A stretch of DNA of 64,000 nucleotides from Hyphomonas oceanitis SCH89 (GTDB lineage: Bacteria; Pseudomonadota; Alphaproteobacteria; Caulobacterales; Hyphomonadaceae), in assembly GCF_000685295.1 (NCBI RefSeq), contig NZ_ARYL01000003.1, forward strand, positions 62,001 to 126,000. The letters are read 5' to 3'. The notes under the pieces were generated by a model. That model saw nothing but the letters and a program-made list of their open reading frames with translations, did no database searches and had not been told where the DNA came from. Made by a program: the position numbers and the translations under genes. Every line of letters starts with the position of its first letter. Position 1 is the first letter of the stretch. Below, in pieces: positions 28,528 through 36,918 of this stretch.

Positions 28528-29022
28528 ATGATGAAACCAGTTCTTTTGATTGCGGCCGGCGCGGCCCTTGCGGCCACCACGGCCTGCACATCCGGCGGTG
28601 GCGGCACGCGTACGCCTGACGAGTTTCGTGTGGTTACCAAGGCGCCACTGATCGTGCCGCCGGAATATGCACTGCGTCCGCCTCCAGCCGGTGGCTCGCT
28701 GCCCGCTGAAGTCGATACGGCCCGCGCCGAGGTGGCAACTACGTTCGGCACGACTGTCGGCAAAGATGCCAGCAAGTCTGAGCGCGCGCTCGTGGCTTCG
28801 GCTGGCGCCAATGCTGTGAACCCGATGGTTCGTGCGCAGGTCGACTATGAAGAGACCAAGACGATCCGCAAATCCACTGGCGTGGTCGACAAGATCCTCT
28901 TCTGGCGCAAGGACAATGTTGAAGACATCGAAGCCGTCAGCACCGACAATGCGACCGGCGGCGGCGATATCGAGATCGTCAAGGCCAAGCCAGGCGCTCG
29001 CCTGAAGCTGCCAGGAACCTGA
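28528..29022 (+). CDS. bamF: DUF3035 lipoprotein, BamF-like BAM complex subunit
   Basis: A 164-residue lipoprotein with signal peptide and a TTAC lipobox (Cys20). The mature N-terminus carries the family block PDEFRVVTKAPLIVPPEYAL at about 31-50, which is the conserved DUF3035 segment. The rest is low-complexity and probably extended. In Caulobacter BamF was found as a lipoprotein of the outer-membrane beta-barrel assembly complex with a BamC-like motif; I equate the families from memory. It sits between lspA and two M16 peptidase genes, a recurrent alphaproteobacterial order. The second of two consecutive Met codons could be the start. Confidence 0.75.
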   Translation: MMKPVLLIAAGAALAATTACTSGGGGTRTPDEFRVVTKAPLIVPPEYALRPPPAGGSLPAEVDTARAEVATTFGTTVGKDASKSERALVASAGANAVNPMVRAQVDYEETKTIRKSTGVVDKILFWRKDNVEDIEAVSTDNATGGGDIEIVKAKPGARLKLPGT

Positions 29023-29069
29023 TCCAAGACTGATAGATGCGCGCAAGAGACGACCAGAGGGAGTAGCCC

Positions 29070-30425
29070 ATGAAACGGATAATCACCGGAGGGCTGCTCG
29101 CGGTCGCTCTATTCTGCGGAGGCGCGTCGGCGGAAGACGCCGCCTGGACACCAGAGACCTTCACGCTCGACAATGGCATGCAGGTCGTGGTCGTGCCGGA
29201 TCATCGCGCGCCCGTCGTCACGCACATGGTCTGGTACAAGGTCGGCGCCGTTGACGAGGAGCCGGGCAAATCGGGCCTCGCCCACCTGTTCGAGCACGTC
29301 ATGTTCAAGGAGACCGAGAATCTCGGTCCCGAAGAGTTCACCACGATCGTCCAGCGCAATGGCGGACAGCTCAACGCCTTCACCAGCTGGGATTACACCG
29401 CCTATTTCGAGCGCGTGGCCAAGCCGCAGCTGAAAACCATGATGGAGCTTGAGGCCGAGCGTATGCGCAACCTCAAGATCAATGATGATCCCAAAGGCCC
29501 ATTCATCTCCGAGCGTGATGTCGTCAAGGAAGAGCGCCGCCAGCGGATCGACAATGATCCGGGCTCCATCCTGCAGGAACAGGTCCTCTCCGAACTCTGG
29601 AAGGGCCACCCTTACGAGATCACCGTCATCGGCAAGATGGATGAAGTGGCAAAGCTCTCGCCCGCCGATGGCATGGCCTTTTACCACAAATACTATTCGC
29701 CCGAGAACGCGATCCTCGTCGTCGCCGGTGACGTGACGACAGATGAAGTCCGCACGCTTGCTGAGGAAACCTATGGTCAGATCGAGCCCACGGGCACGGT
29801 CGACGGCACCCGCAAATGGGCCCCAGTGCCGCTGCTGACCGAGAACAAGCTGCTCGTTCATTCCGACCCAAAAGTGCGCCAGCCAAGCTGGAGCCGCTAT
29901 TACAGCGGCCTGTCGGAGTCGCGTCAGCGTCGCGAATCCTATGCGCTGGATGTAGGCCTGTCGGTGCTGGGCGGTGGCATGACCAGCAGGCTCTATCAGG
30001 CGCTGGTGGAGGACGAGCAGATCGCCATCAATGTCAGTACATTTGCCTGGACGACGTTGCACGATGAGGGCCCGGCAGTGATCAGCGCGAGCCCGGTCGA
30101 CGGAGTTTCACTGGACGAACTTGACACGGCCGTGATGGCAGAAGTCCGCAAGGTACTCGCGGAAGGCTTCACCGATGAGGAAGTCGAGCGCGCCCGCAAT
30201 TCGCTTGCCGCTGAAGCAATCTATGCCCGCGACAGCCAGTCCAACATGGCCAACACGTTTGGCTCCACGCTGGCACTGGGTGGCACGATCGATGACATCC
30301 TGAACTATCCCGACACGATCAAGTCGATCACGACCGAAGAGGCGCTGGCCGCCGTTCGCACCGTGTTTGGCGAGGATCGGCACTATATCGAAGCGGAACT
30401 CATTCCAGCCGAAGGAGACCAGTAA
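29070..30425 (+). CDS. M16 family zinc metallopeptidase, catalytic subunit
   Basis: A 451-residue periplasmic peptidase with a signal peptide (to about residue 21). It has the inverted zinc motif His72-Leu-Phe-Glu75-His76, with the third ligand Glu in ISERDVVKEERR about 75 residues later. The C-terminal half is the second M16 domain (GMTSRLYQALVEDEQI). M16B enzymes work as pairs in which one subunit supplies zinc and the other an Arg/Tyr pair. The next gene is exactly such a partner, starting two bases after this stop. GGGAGTAGCCC precedes the start. Confidence 0.94.
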   Translation: MKRIITGGLLAVALFCGGASAEDAAWTPETFTLDNGMQVVVVPDHRAPVVTHMVWYKVGAVDEEPGKSGLAHLFEHVMFKETENLGPEEFTTIVQRNGGQLNAFTSWDYTAYFERVAKPQLKTMMELEAERMRNLKINDDPKGPFISERDVVKEERRQRIDNDPGSILQEQVLSELWKGHPYEITVIGKMDEVAKLSPADGMAFYHKYYSPENAILVVAGDVTTDEVRTLAEETYGQIEPTGTVDGTRKWAPVPLLTENKLLVHSDPKVRQPSWSRYYSGLSESRQRRESYALDVGLSVLGGGMTSRLYQALVEDEQIAINVSTFAWTTLHDEGPAVISASPVDGVSLDELDTAVMAEVRKVLAEGFTDEEVERARNSLAAEAIYARDSQSNMANTFGSTLALGGTIDDILNYPDTIKSITTEEALAAVRTVFGEDRHYIEAELIPAEGDQ

Positions 30426-30426
30426 G

Positions 30427-31821
30427 ATGACCTACCTTAAGCTGATGATGGGCGCCGCCAGTGCGCTCGTGCTCACCGCCTGCGCCTCTGCTCCTGTCAC
30501 CGAGGCGGCCCCGGAAACACTGGTCGAGGCACCTGCTGCCGAACCGGCCATGAAGGTGGATGTCCACAAGGGCGACTTTGTCGAGATCCAGCAATTTGTG
30601 ACGCCGGGCGGCGTATCCGTCTGGCTCGTCTCCGAGCCGTCCATTCCGATTGTCTCGGTCGAGATGGCGTGGAAGGGCGGCGAGACGTCTGATCCGGAAG
30701 GTCTTGAAGGCCTGTCCGATGCGGTCGTGTACAACATGAATGAAGGCGCGGGCGATCTTGATTCGCTCGGCTTCCAGACGCGGATGGAAGAGCTGAACAT
30801 GAGCTTCGGCTGCTCCACCGGCAATGACTGGACAAGCTGTTCGGCGTCCATGCTGAAGGAAAATGCGCCAGAAGCGATGGGCCTGATCGCGACAGCCTTT
30901 GATGAGCCGCGTTTCGATGAGGGCCCGTTCGAGCGCTTCCAGCGCGAGAACCTCATCGGCATCAAGCAGCGCGAAACGAGCGCTGGCTGGCTGGCTCGCA
31001 AGGCCATGACCGACGCGCTCTATCCCGGCCATCCGTATGCCCGTCAGACCAGCGTCGAGAGTATTGCTGCCCTGACGCCGGAGCTGGCGCGCGAACAGAT
31101 GCGCAAGCTGATGGTCAAGGACCGGCTCCTGGTAACCGCCGTGGGTGCGGTGACGCCGGAAGAACTCGCCCCGATGATCGACATGGCCCTTGGTGGCCTG
31201 CCGGAAACGAGCGAGCTGCCGCCTGTCGCCGATATCACGCTGCCCACACCACCGGCCGAGCCCATCGTTGTTGACCTGCCACAACCGCAAAGCCTCGTGA
31301 TGTTTTCCGCGCCCGGCCTTGAGCGCCACGACCCGGATTTCTTCGCCGCCTATGTGCTGAACTACACAGTTGGCGGTGGTGGTTTCGAGAGCCGCCTGAT
31401 GAAGACGCTGCGCGTCGACAAGGGCCTGACCTATGGTGTCAGCACGGGGCTTTCCACGTCAGACCATCTCGACACGTGGACTGGCGGTGGCCAGACCAAG
31501 AACGAGAGCGCGGGCGAATTCCTGGCAGGTATCCATGACGAGCTGAACCTTTTCGTCGCCGATGGCATGACGGAAGAGGAACTCTCTGACGCCAAGGCTT
31601 ATCTCACTGGTTCATATGCGCTCGGCTTCGATTCCAATGCGAAGATTGCTGACCAGATCATGTCGGTGCGCCAGCAGGATCTCGGCATCGACTATTTCGA
31701 TACGCGCAATGCGAACATGAATGCCGTGACGCTGGACGATGTGAACCGGGTGGCGAAGGAATATCTCTCCCCCGAGAACTTCATCTATGTCGTGGTCGGC
31801 GAGCCGGAAGGCGTGGAATAG
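30427..31821 (+). CDS. M16 family lipoprotein, non-catalytic partner subunit
   Basis: A 464-residue lipoprotein (signal peptide with LTAC lipobox, Cys18) of the M16 peptidase family. The zinc motif is absent: the equivalent region reads EGLSDAVVYNMNEGAG. The Arg/Tyr substrate-binding motif is present in SRLMKTLRVDKGLTYGV. It should therefore form a heterodimer with the zinc-bearing protein encoded just upstream and tether it to a membrane. I start at 30427, which has AAGGAGA upstream and gives the lipoprotein signal, rather than the in-frame codon at 30367 inside the upstream gene. Confidence 0.93.
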   Translation: MTYLKLMMGAASALVLTACASAPVTEAAPETLVEAPAAEPAMKVDVHKGDFVEIQQFVTPGGVSVWLVSEPSIPIVSVEMAWKGGETSDPEGLEGLSDAVVYNMNEGAGDLDSLGFQTRMEELNMSFGCSTGNDWTSCSASMLKENAPEAMGLIATAFDEPRFDEGPFERFQRENLIGIKQRETSAGWLARKAMTDALYPGHPYARQTSVESIAALTPELAREQMRKLMVKDRLLVTAVGAVTPEELAPMIDMALGGLPETSELPPVADITLPTPPAEPIVVDLPQPQSLVMFSAPGLERHDPDFFAAYVLNYTVGGGGFESRLMKTLRVDKGLTYGVSTGLSTSDHLDTWTGGGQTKNESAGEFLAGIHDELNLFVADGMTEEELSDAKAYLTGSYALGFDSNAKIADQIMSVRQQDLGIDYFDTRNANMNAVTLDDVNRVAKEYLSPENFIYVVVGEPEGVE

Positions 31822-32766
31822 TCAGTCCGGTGTCTTGCGCGGCGTCGCGAGGCCCGGGGCGGCGATGCCCCTGACATAGTCCCGGCGGAAAGCGTAAAGC
31901 TCCGCCGGGCGCCCGCCCGTTCCGGTCTCAAGACGGCCTGTGCCCTCAACCAGCCCGGTCTTGTCCAGCGCGCGGCGGAAGTTCTGCGTGTGCAGGGAGA
32001 GGCCAAGAATGCCTTCCACGGCGCGTTGCAGCGATGACAGCGTGAACCGCTCCGTCAGCAATTCAAACACGACAGGCCGATACTTGATCTTGCCCCGCAG
32101 GCGCGACAGAGCCGTGGCGAGGATGCGGTGATGGTCTGACGCCATCGGCGCGCCGAGTGTCACGGCTGGCTTCGACAGGCCGGCATCGCGTGCGCACTCG
32201 GCAACCAGCCCGGCTTCATAAAGCAGCTCGTAGCGTTCCAGCACGCGCTCTTCCACCCAGCGGGCCCCATCGAGGCCGAACGCGATACGGGCACGGTCCA
32301 GCCGCTTCGGATTGCCGGCAGCCCATGTGTAAAGATGCGGCGCAAGCTCGCCATCGATCATGGACGGGCGGCCATTGCGATGGTCTTCCCACGGGAAATA
32401 GCGATACCAGCCCTGCCAGCGCGCCTCGAACGCCGCGCCAGTAGGCGCTGCATCCGGCATCAGCGCGAGATAGCCGACGGAGATGACCCGCGCGGCGGGG
32501 GGCGCATCTGTCAGCGTCGCCTCGGGCGTGTCACGGTCCTTGTCGCCAAACGTATAGAGCTGTTCGACATAGCCGAGTTCAAAGCCGGTCTGCTCGCGCA
32601 CCCAGCCGCGCAGCGACAGGTCGAACGTGCGGTGGCGTTCAGGATCGAACGGGCCGAAGGGCAGGGCGTCTTCGCCCGTCTCCCGGGTTGTGATCAGCAC
32701 AAGTGGGTTGCCATCATCAATGGCGACCATGACCGCAGAAAGGCCGATCAGGACGGAAAGGGTCAT
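31822..32766 (-). CDS. NrtR-like transcriptional regulator (Nudix plus winged helix)
   Basis: A 314-residue protein. The N-terminal ~200 residues follow the Nudix fold and the C-terminal part is a winged helix (FTLSSLQRAVEGILGLSLHT, then FRRALDKTGLVEGTG), the NrtR regulator architecture known for control of NAD synthesis. The Nudix box is degenerate: the REUxEE positions read roughly G-W-V-R-E-Q before TG, so hydrolase activity is unlikely and ligand sensing is the expected role. It overlaps the HD-hydrolase gene upstream by four bases. No NAD gene is next to it, so the effector and targets remain open. Confidence 0.82.
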   Translation of the reverse strand: MTLSVLIGLSAVMVAIDDGNPLVLITTRETGEDALPFGPFDPERHRTFDLSLRGWVREQTGFELGYVEQLYTFGDKDRDTPEATLTDAPPAARVISVGYLALMPDAAPTGAAFEARWQGWYRYFPWEDHRNGRPSMIDGELAPHLYTWAAGNPKRLDRARIAFGLDGARWVEERVLERYELLYEAGLVAECARDAGLSKPAVTLGAPMASDHHRILATALSRLRGKIKYRPVVFELLTERFTLSSLQRAVEGILGLSLHTQNFRRALDKTGLVEGTGRLETGTGGRPAELYAFRRDYVRGIAAPGLATPRKTPD

Positions 32767-33401
32767 CGGCGCTGGCTCATTTCAAAGTCATGATGCAACT
32801 GGTCGTAGCGCGCAAGGAAAGCTTCCTGCGCTTCGGGCACGGCGAGCGGCTTCAGTTTCAGGTGCATGCCTTCCGGCGGCTTGCCGAACAGCTTGTTTGA
32901 TTCGTCCTCGGAGAAACCGGCGAGCTGGACCGCCTCGAACCAGGCGCAGATAAGGTCGGCGCGCTTGATCAGTTTCTTCAGGCGCTGCGGCGTTACAGGC
33001 ACGAGTTCGAATCGGATGTGGATGGCTTCCTGCAGGCGCGCTTCGATGGATTTGTAGCTTTCGCCGAGCAGGGCCTTGAAGGGCGAGATCATGTCGCCGA
33101 TCACGTATTCCGGGCTGTCATGCAAGAGGGCCGTCAGGCAGTCGCGCGGATTGAGGCCCGGGTTCAGCTCGCGGCAGATGCTTTCCACAATGACGGAATG
33201 CTCGGCCACGGAGAAGGCATGTCCGCCCTTTGTCTGACCGTTCCAGCGGGCAACACGGGCCAGGCCATGGGCAATGTCCTCGATTTCCACATCCACCGGC
33301 GAGGGGTGCGCAAGATCGAGTCGGCGGCCTGACAGCATGCGCTGCCAGACGCGGGGAGGCTTAACAGAACGCTTCACTGGTGTGCTCATCGGGGCCATCA
33401 T
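32763..33401 (-). CDS. HD-domain phosphohydrolase (YfbR-like)
   Basis: A 212-residue metal-dependent HD hydrolase. Metal ligands: His68 in SVAEHSVIV, His94-Asp95 in ALLHDSPEYVIGD, and Asp in KRADLICAW near 158, a spacing like that of YfbR-type 5'-nucleotidases. The start is uncertain among Met codons at 33401, 33398 and 33389; none has a strong ribosome binding site. The stop overlaps the NrtR-like gene by four bases, so the two form an operon, which would fit nucleotide metabolism under a nucleotide-sensing regulator. That functional link is inference. Confidence 0.88.
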   Translation of the reverse strand: MMAPMSTPVKRSVKPPRVWQRMLSGRRLDLAHPSPVDVEIEDIAHGLARVARWNGQTKGGHAFSVAEHSVIVESICRELNPGLNPRDCLTALLHDSPEYVIGDMISPFKALLGESYKSIEARLQEAIHIRFELVPVTPQRLKKLIKRADLICAWFEAVQLAGFSEDESNKLFGKPPEGMHLKLKPLAVPEAQEAFLARYDQLHHDFEMSQRR

Positions 33402-33566
33402 TAAGCTATTGGTAGCAAGGGTAAAGAAACGGAGGCGATACGGTTACAAACTGACCCCATTTCCGCCTCGATCCAAGAATGCAGTGTTAAGGCCTTTCCG
33501 GCATAAGGGTTGCACCACACCGGACAGAGACCGCTCAGCCAGATGCGGCCAGACCTAGGACAAGAC

Positions 33567-33716
33567 ATGATCGACATGATGACACAGTTCGTTTCGGGCC
33601 AGACACTGCCATTCTGCGTGCTGCTTGGGGGCTGTATCATTATGGTTGTCGAAGCGGCTCGCGCCAGCCGCCGCGCCCTCTGGGGCGACATGTTCTCCGA
33701 AGACCTGGAAGAATAG
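33567..33716 (+). CDS. Possible small membrane protein
   Basis: A 49-residue ORF starting MIDMMTQFVSG, with one hydrophobic stretch (LPFCVLLGGCIIMVVEAA) and a charged C-terminus ending EDLEE. An AGGAC ribosome binding site lies upstream. It lies between divergent and convergent minus-strand genes, where no other gene competes for the space. A longer in-frame start at 33510 is possible. Small and without recognised relatives, so only moderately supported. Confidence 0.5.
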   Translation: MIDMMTQFVSGQTLPFCVLLGGCIIMVVEAARASRRALWGDMFSEDLEE

Positions 33717-33736
33717 TACGTCCGGGGCTTCGCGCC

Positions 33737-34858
33737 TCAGGCCGTCTTTTCCACCAATACAGTCCCTGCCGAATAGCCTGCGCCGAATGAGCAGATCAGG
33801 CCTTTCTCGCCTGCTTTGAAATCATCCGAATGCTTGTGGAAAGCGATGATCGATCCGGCCGACGACGTGTTGGCATAGGTGTCGAGCACGGTCGGGCTTT
33901 CATCATCGGTTGCTTCGCGACCCAGCACTTTTGACGAGATCAGCCGGTTCATGTTGGCATTCGCCTGATGCAGCCACATGCGGCGCAGGTCTGCGCCTGA
34001 CATGTTCAACTCGCCGAGATGTTCGCCGATCATTGTCGCCACCATGGGCACGACTTCGCGGAAAACCTTGCGGCCTTCCTGCACGAACAGCTTGTCCGGC
34101 GAACCGACGCCTTCCGGCGCAGCGCGGTTCAGGAAGCCGAAATTGTTGCGAATATTGTTCGAGAACTCGGTCTTCAGTTTCGTGCCGAGGATTTTCCAGT
34201 AACCCGCCGGTGCGATGCTCTCTTCTTCCACGAGCACGGCTGTGGCGACGTCACCGAAGATGAAATGGCTGTCGCGGTCGGTGAAGTTGAGGTGGCCGGA
34301 ACATATTTCCGGATTGACCATGAGCACTGATTTCGCGCTGCCGCTGCGGATGAAGTCAGCAGCTGTCTGGATGCCGAACGTGGCGGAGGAGCAGGCGACG
34401 TTCATGTCGAAGGCAAAGCCGCTGCAGCCAAGCGCGGCCTGGATTTCAACGGCCATGGCCGGATAGGCGCGCTGCATGTTTGAGGCGGCGCAGATGACGG
34501 CGTCGACATCTTCCGGCTTGCGGCCAGCGCGTTCGAGCGCTTGGCGGGCCGCATGAATGGCCATTTCGGCCATCACGGAAATCTGCTCGTTCGGGCGTTC
34601 CGGAATGCGGGGGGCCATGACGCCCGGATCCAGCACGCCTTCCTTGTCCATCACGTGGCGCGACTTGATGCCCGATGCCTTCTCGATGAACTCGACCGAG
34701 GAATGGGTCTTGGGCTCTACGGTGCCATCGGCGATGTCGGTGGCGTACGCGATGTTCCAGTTGTCGGCCCACGCGTTGTAGCTCGCGACCAGTTCTTCAT
34801 TGGAAATCGATTCGGGGGGCGTCCAGAGACCTGTCGCCGATATAACTGCTGTCTTCAT
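33737..34858 (-). CDS. Beta-ketoacyl-ACP synthase III-type enzyme
   Basis: A 373-residue condensing enzyme of the FabH family, which joins an acyl-CoA to malonyl-ACP. The catalytic triad is visible: Cys156 in NVACSSATF, His297 in WLHQANANMN and Asn330 in TYANTSSAG. It is ~55 residues longer than E. coli FabH, typical of a separate subfamily found in many proteobacteria alongside the housekeeping FabH. I start at 34858 (MKTAVISATG), preceded by GAGGGCAAG, not at 34897. It stands alone, away from other fatty-acid genes (usually plsX-fabH), so a specialised acyl product is possible. Confidence 0.9.
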   Translation of the reverse strand: MKTAVISATGLWTPPESISNEELVASYNAWADNWNIAYATDIADGTVEPKTHSSVEFIEKASGIKSRHVMDKEGVLDPGVMAPRIPERPNEQISVMAEMAIHAARQALERAGRKPEDVDAVICAASNMQRAYPAMAVEIQAALGCSGFAFDMNVACSSATFGIQTAADFIRSGSAKSVLMVNPEICSGHLNFTDRDSHFIFGDVATAVLVEEESIAPAGYWKILGTKLKTEFSNNIRNNFGFLNRAAPEGVGSPDKLFVQEGRKVFREVVPMVATMIGEHLGELNMSGADLRRMWLHQANANMNRLISSKVLGREATDDESPTVLDTYANTSSAGSIIAFHKHSDDFKAGEKGLICSFGAGYSAGTVLVEKTA

Positions 34859-34960
34859 CTTGCCCTCAGCAAGGGCGCGGCGGAATCCGCGCCTCATGTA
34901 TTTCGATGCACTTGCTGTAACGCGCGTTGCGCAGCTGGTCGAGAGAAGAGGTGCAGGTCG

Positions 34961-35275
34961 CTAGCGGGGCAGCTCGATGCCGGGATCGGACGATTCGCGG
35001 GCCATTTCAGGGGAAACGCCGCTGGCTACGCGATCGGCCTCGCGGTTTTCGTAGCTGCGCTGCCGCGCGGCGATGCTTTCGGCTTCGGCACGGGCTGCCG
35101 CTTCAAGCAGGGCAATCTGGGTCGTCACGCAGGACTTGCGGGCTTCAGGGCCCGGAGAGTTGGCGCAGCGTGACCAGGCAATCTGCTCACGTTCTTTTGC
35201 GATCTTGTCGGAGGCGCATGCACCAAGAAGCAGGGCGCCCGACAGGAGGGCAGTCAGGATGAGGGCGTTCTTCAT
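34961..35275 (-). CDS. Small lipoprotein
   Basis: A 104-residue protein with signal peptide and lipobox LGAC (Cys20). The mature part has two further Cys (RCANSPGPEARKSC) and a long Ala/Glu/Arg-rich helix (about 55-90). GTGGAGCC lies upstream of the start. No domain recognised. It is the last of a minus-strand run with another small lipoprotein gene 44 bases upstream; the two share the layout of lipobox, paired Cys and a charged tail, although sequence similarity is slight. Confidence 0.75.
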   Translation of the reverse strand: MKNALILTALLSGALLLGACASDKIAKEREQIAWSRCANSPGPEARKSCVTTQIALLEAAARAEAESIAARQRSYENREADRVASGVSPEMARESSDPGIELPR

Positions 35276-35319
35276 GTTGGCTCCACGGTGTTGGGGTCAC
35301 AGAGGCCGGGAATGGCCGC

Positions 35320-35526
35320 TCAGTTGTTGGGCGCAAGGTCCGTCGGATTGCTGTCGCTTGCGGCTTTGGCGTCTTTCGCCTTCGTCTTCTCATAGGCACG
35401 GCAGGCATCCTCGTCCGCCGGCGAATCGATCAGGCTGCAATCGGTGCTTTCCTGGCTCTGCGTCGCGTCTTCCGTGATGCAGGCCGAAAGCAGGAGTGCC
35501 GGAAGGATCAGGATAGCCAAACGCAT
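35320..35526 (-). CDS. Very small lipoprotein
   Basis: A 68-residue protein, MRLAILILPALLLSAC at the N-terminus with lipobox LSAC (Cys16), then a short acidic and Lys/Ala-rich region with two Cys (DCSL and DACRAY). GAGGACCTGAGA lies before the ATG. It starts two bases after the tag stop and is likely read on the same message. Unknown function; anchored in a membrane if the lipobox is used. Confidence 0.7.
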   Translation of the reverse strand: MRLAILILPALLLSACITEDATQSQESTDCSLIDSPADEDACRAYEKTKAKDAKAASDSNPTDLAPNN

Positions 35527-35528
35527 TC

Positions 35529-36107
35529 TCAGGTCCTCTGTACAGCGCTGTGTCGGGGGCAATGTATCTCATGATCATTCACCATGCCAACGGCCTGTGC
35601 CCATGCGTAGACAATCGTTGGCCCGACGAATTTGAAGCCGCGCTTCTTGAGATCCTTGGACATGGCGGTTGACCAGTCGGTGAATGTCGGCGCCTTGCGG
35701 AAATCCTTCCAGCTGTTGACGATCGGCTCGCCGCCCACCCAGTCCCAGCAATAGGCGGAAAAGTCTTCGCCCGCTGTGGCCATGTCGAGATAGGCGCGGG
35801 CATTGCCAATCGTCGCCTCGATCTTTTTGGGGCTGCGGATGATGCCCGGATTTTGCAGCGCTTTTTCGATACGCTTAGGCGTCCAGCGCACGAGGCTTTC
35901 CGGATCGAACCCGTCAAATTCCTCACGGATCGACTCGCGCTTGCGCAGGATGGTGATCCACGAGAGGCCGGCCTGCATGCCGTCGAGTTGCAGCTTTTCC
36001 CAGAGGGCGCGGCTGTCGCGCTCCGGCACGCCCCATTCCTCGTCATGATAGTCGCGATAGAGTTTGTCGTTCAGCGGCGCCCAGCCGCAATAGGGTGCGT
36101 CAGTCAT
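35529..36107 (-). CDS. tag: DNA-3-methyladenine glycosylase I
   Basis: Base-excision repair enzyme that removes 3-methyladenine from DNA. At 192 residues the length is typical. Tag signatures: CGWA near the start, YHDEEWGVP near 18-26, LQLDGMQAGLSWITILRKRE near 38-57, and KFVGPTIVYAWAQAVGMVNDH near 155-175, followed by a final Cys and His as in the zinc-binding C-terminus of the family. I start at 36107 (MTDAPYC), which overlaps the end of the ygfZ gene by eight bases, so the two are probably coupled. Confidence 0.95.
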   Translation of the reverse strand: MTDAPYCGWAPLNDKLYRDYHDEEWGVPERDSRALWEKLQLDGMQAGLSWITILRKRESIREEFDGFDPESLVRWTPKRIEKALQNPGIIRSPKKIEATIGNARAYLDMATAGEDFSAYCWDWVGGEPIVNSWKDFRKAPTFTDWSTAMSKDLKKRGFKFVGPTIVYAWAQAVGMVNDHEIHCPRHSAVQRT

Positions 36108-36909
36108 TGGCCGCCGTGAGTGCAATGAGTTCCATCTTGAGCCATTCGGGCCGGTCGATTGTGACCGGGCGGCCACCACAGGTGAAGGCCTTGCCGGCCG
36201 CATCGGCCTGAACCATGCGGTCGGTGCGGATCAGGGCAAGGCCCATTTCGCCGGATACGCTGGTGACATTGCCGATGGACGAGCCCGCAAGGATATCTGC
36301 GCCGCGCTTCAGGCCTTCGCCGCGCACAGGCAGCGTGCGCTTGCGCACCTTGGCCTTGCGCTTCATGCGGCTGGCGACTTCCTGGCCGACAAAGCAGCCC
36401 TTCTTGTAGTCGATACCGTTCATAATATCGAGGTTCACGTCGGTGGGAAACACTTCGGAGCCGCGATAGTCAGCGCCCCATTCGGGCACGCCTGCGGCGA
36501 TGCGCGTCTTGTGCCATTCCTCGTAAGACATTTCGACACCGATCTCGGCAGCAGGCGAAATGGCGCGGTGCGGCAGCTGCGTGGAGCGCACGTCGACCCA
36601 GCTGCCTTCGGTGACAACGTCATCGGTCAGCTGCTCGATCTCGACTTCGGAGCGCAGGCGGAACAGCTTCAGGCGCTTTTCCAGCTCGTCGGCGGCGTGG
36701 CTGTGCACATCCAGATAAATATTCTCGAGCGACAGCATGGCCAGATAGTCGGCGATGATCTTGCCCTGCGGGGTGAGCAGCGCGCCATAGCGCATCTCGC
36801 CCGTGTTCCAGTTGTCGACCGAATGGGTGACGGTGCGCTCTAGCAAGGCGAGCATGTCCGGTCCGGACAGGCGAACGATGGAGCGATCAGGCAGGGCGCG
36901 TTTTGACAT
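36100..36909 (-). CDS. ygfZ: Folate-binding protein YgfZ (GcvT-like)
   Basis: A 269-residue protein of the YgfZ family, a GcvT-fold protein that needs tetrahydrofolate and supports iron-sulphur enzymes in the cytosol. The defining motif K-G-C-x-x-G-Q-E is present as KKGCFVGQE at 169-177, with the essential Cys172. The N-terminal LSGPDMLALLERTVTH and the RYGALLTPQGKIIADY stretch match the family. It lies ten bases downstream of bioY on the same strand and is followed by tag. Biotin synthase is itself a Fe-S enzyme, so the neighbourhood is at least thematically consistent. Confidence 0.94.
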   Translation of the reverse strand: MSKRALPDRSIVRLSGPDMLALLERTVTHSVDNWNTGEMRYGALLTPQGKIIADYLAMLSLENIYLDVHSHAADELEKRLKLFRLRSEVEIEQLTDDVVTEGSWVDVRSTQLPHRAISPAAEIGVEMSYEEWHKTRIAAGVPEWGADYRGSEVFPTDVNLDIMNGIDYKKGCFVGQEVASRMKRKAKVRKRTLPVRGEGLKRGADILAGSSIGNVTSVSGEMGLALIRTDRMVQADAAGKAFTCGGRPVTIDRPEWLKMELIALTAAND

Positions 36910-36918
36910 GTGGGTAAT

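Noticed and set aside
33510-33566. Longer start for the small membrane ORF
   Set aside because: The extra 19 residues are polar with no ribosome binding site; the ATG at 33567 has AGGAC upstream.
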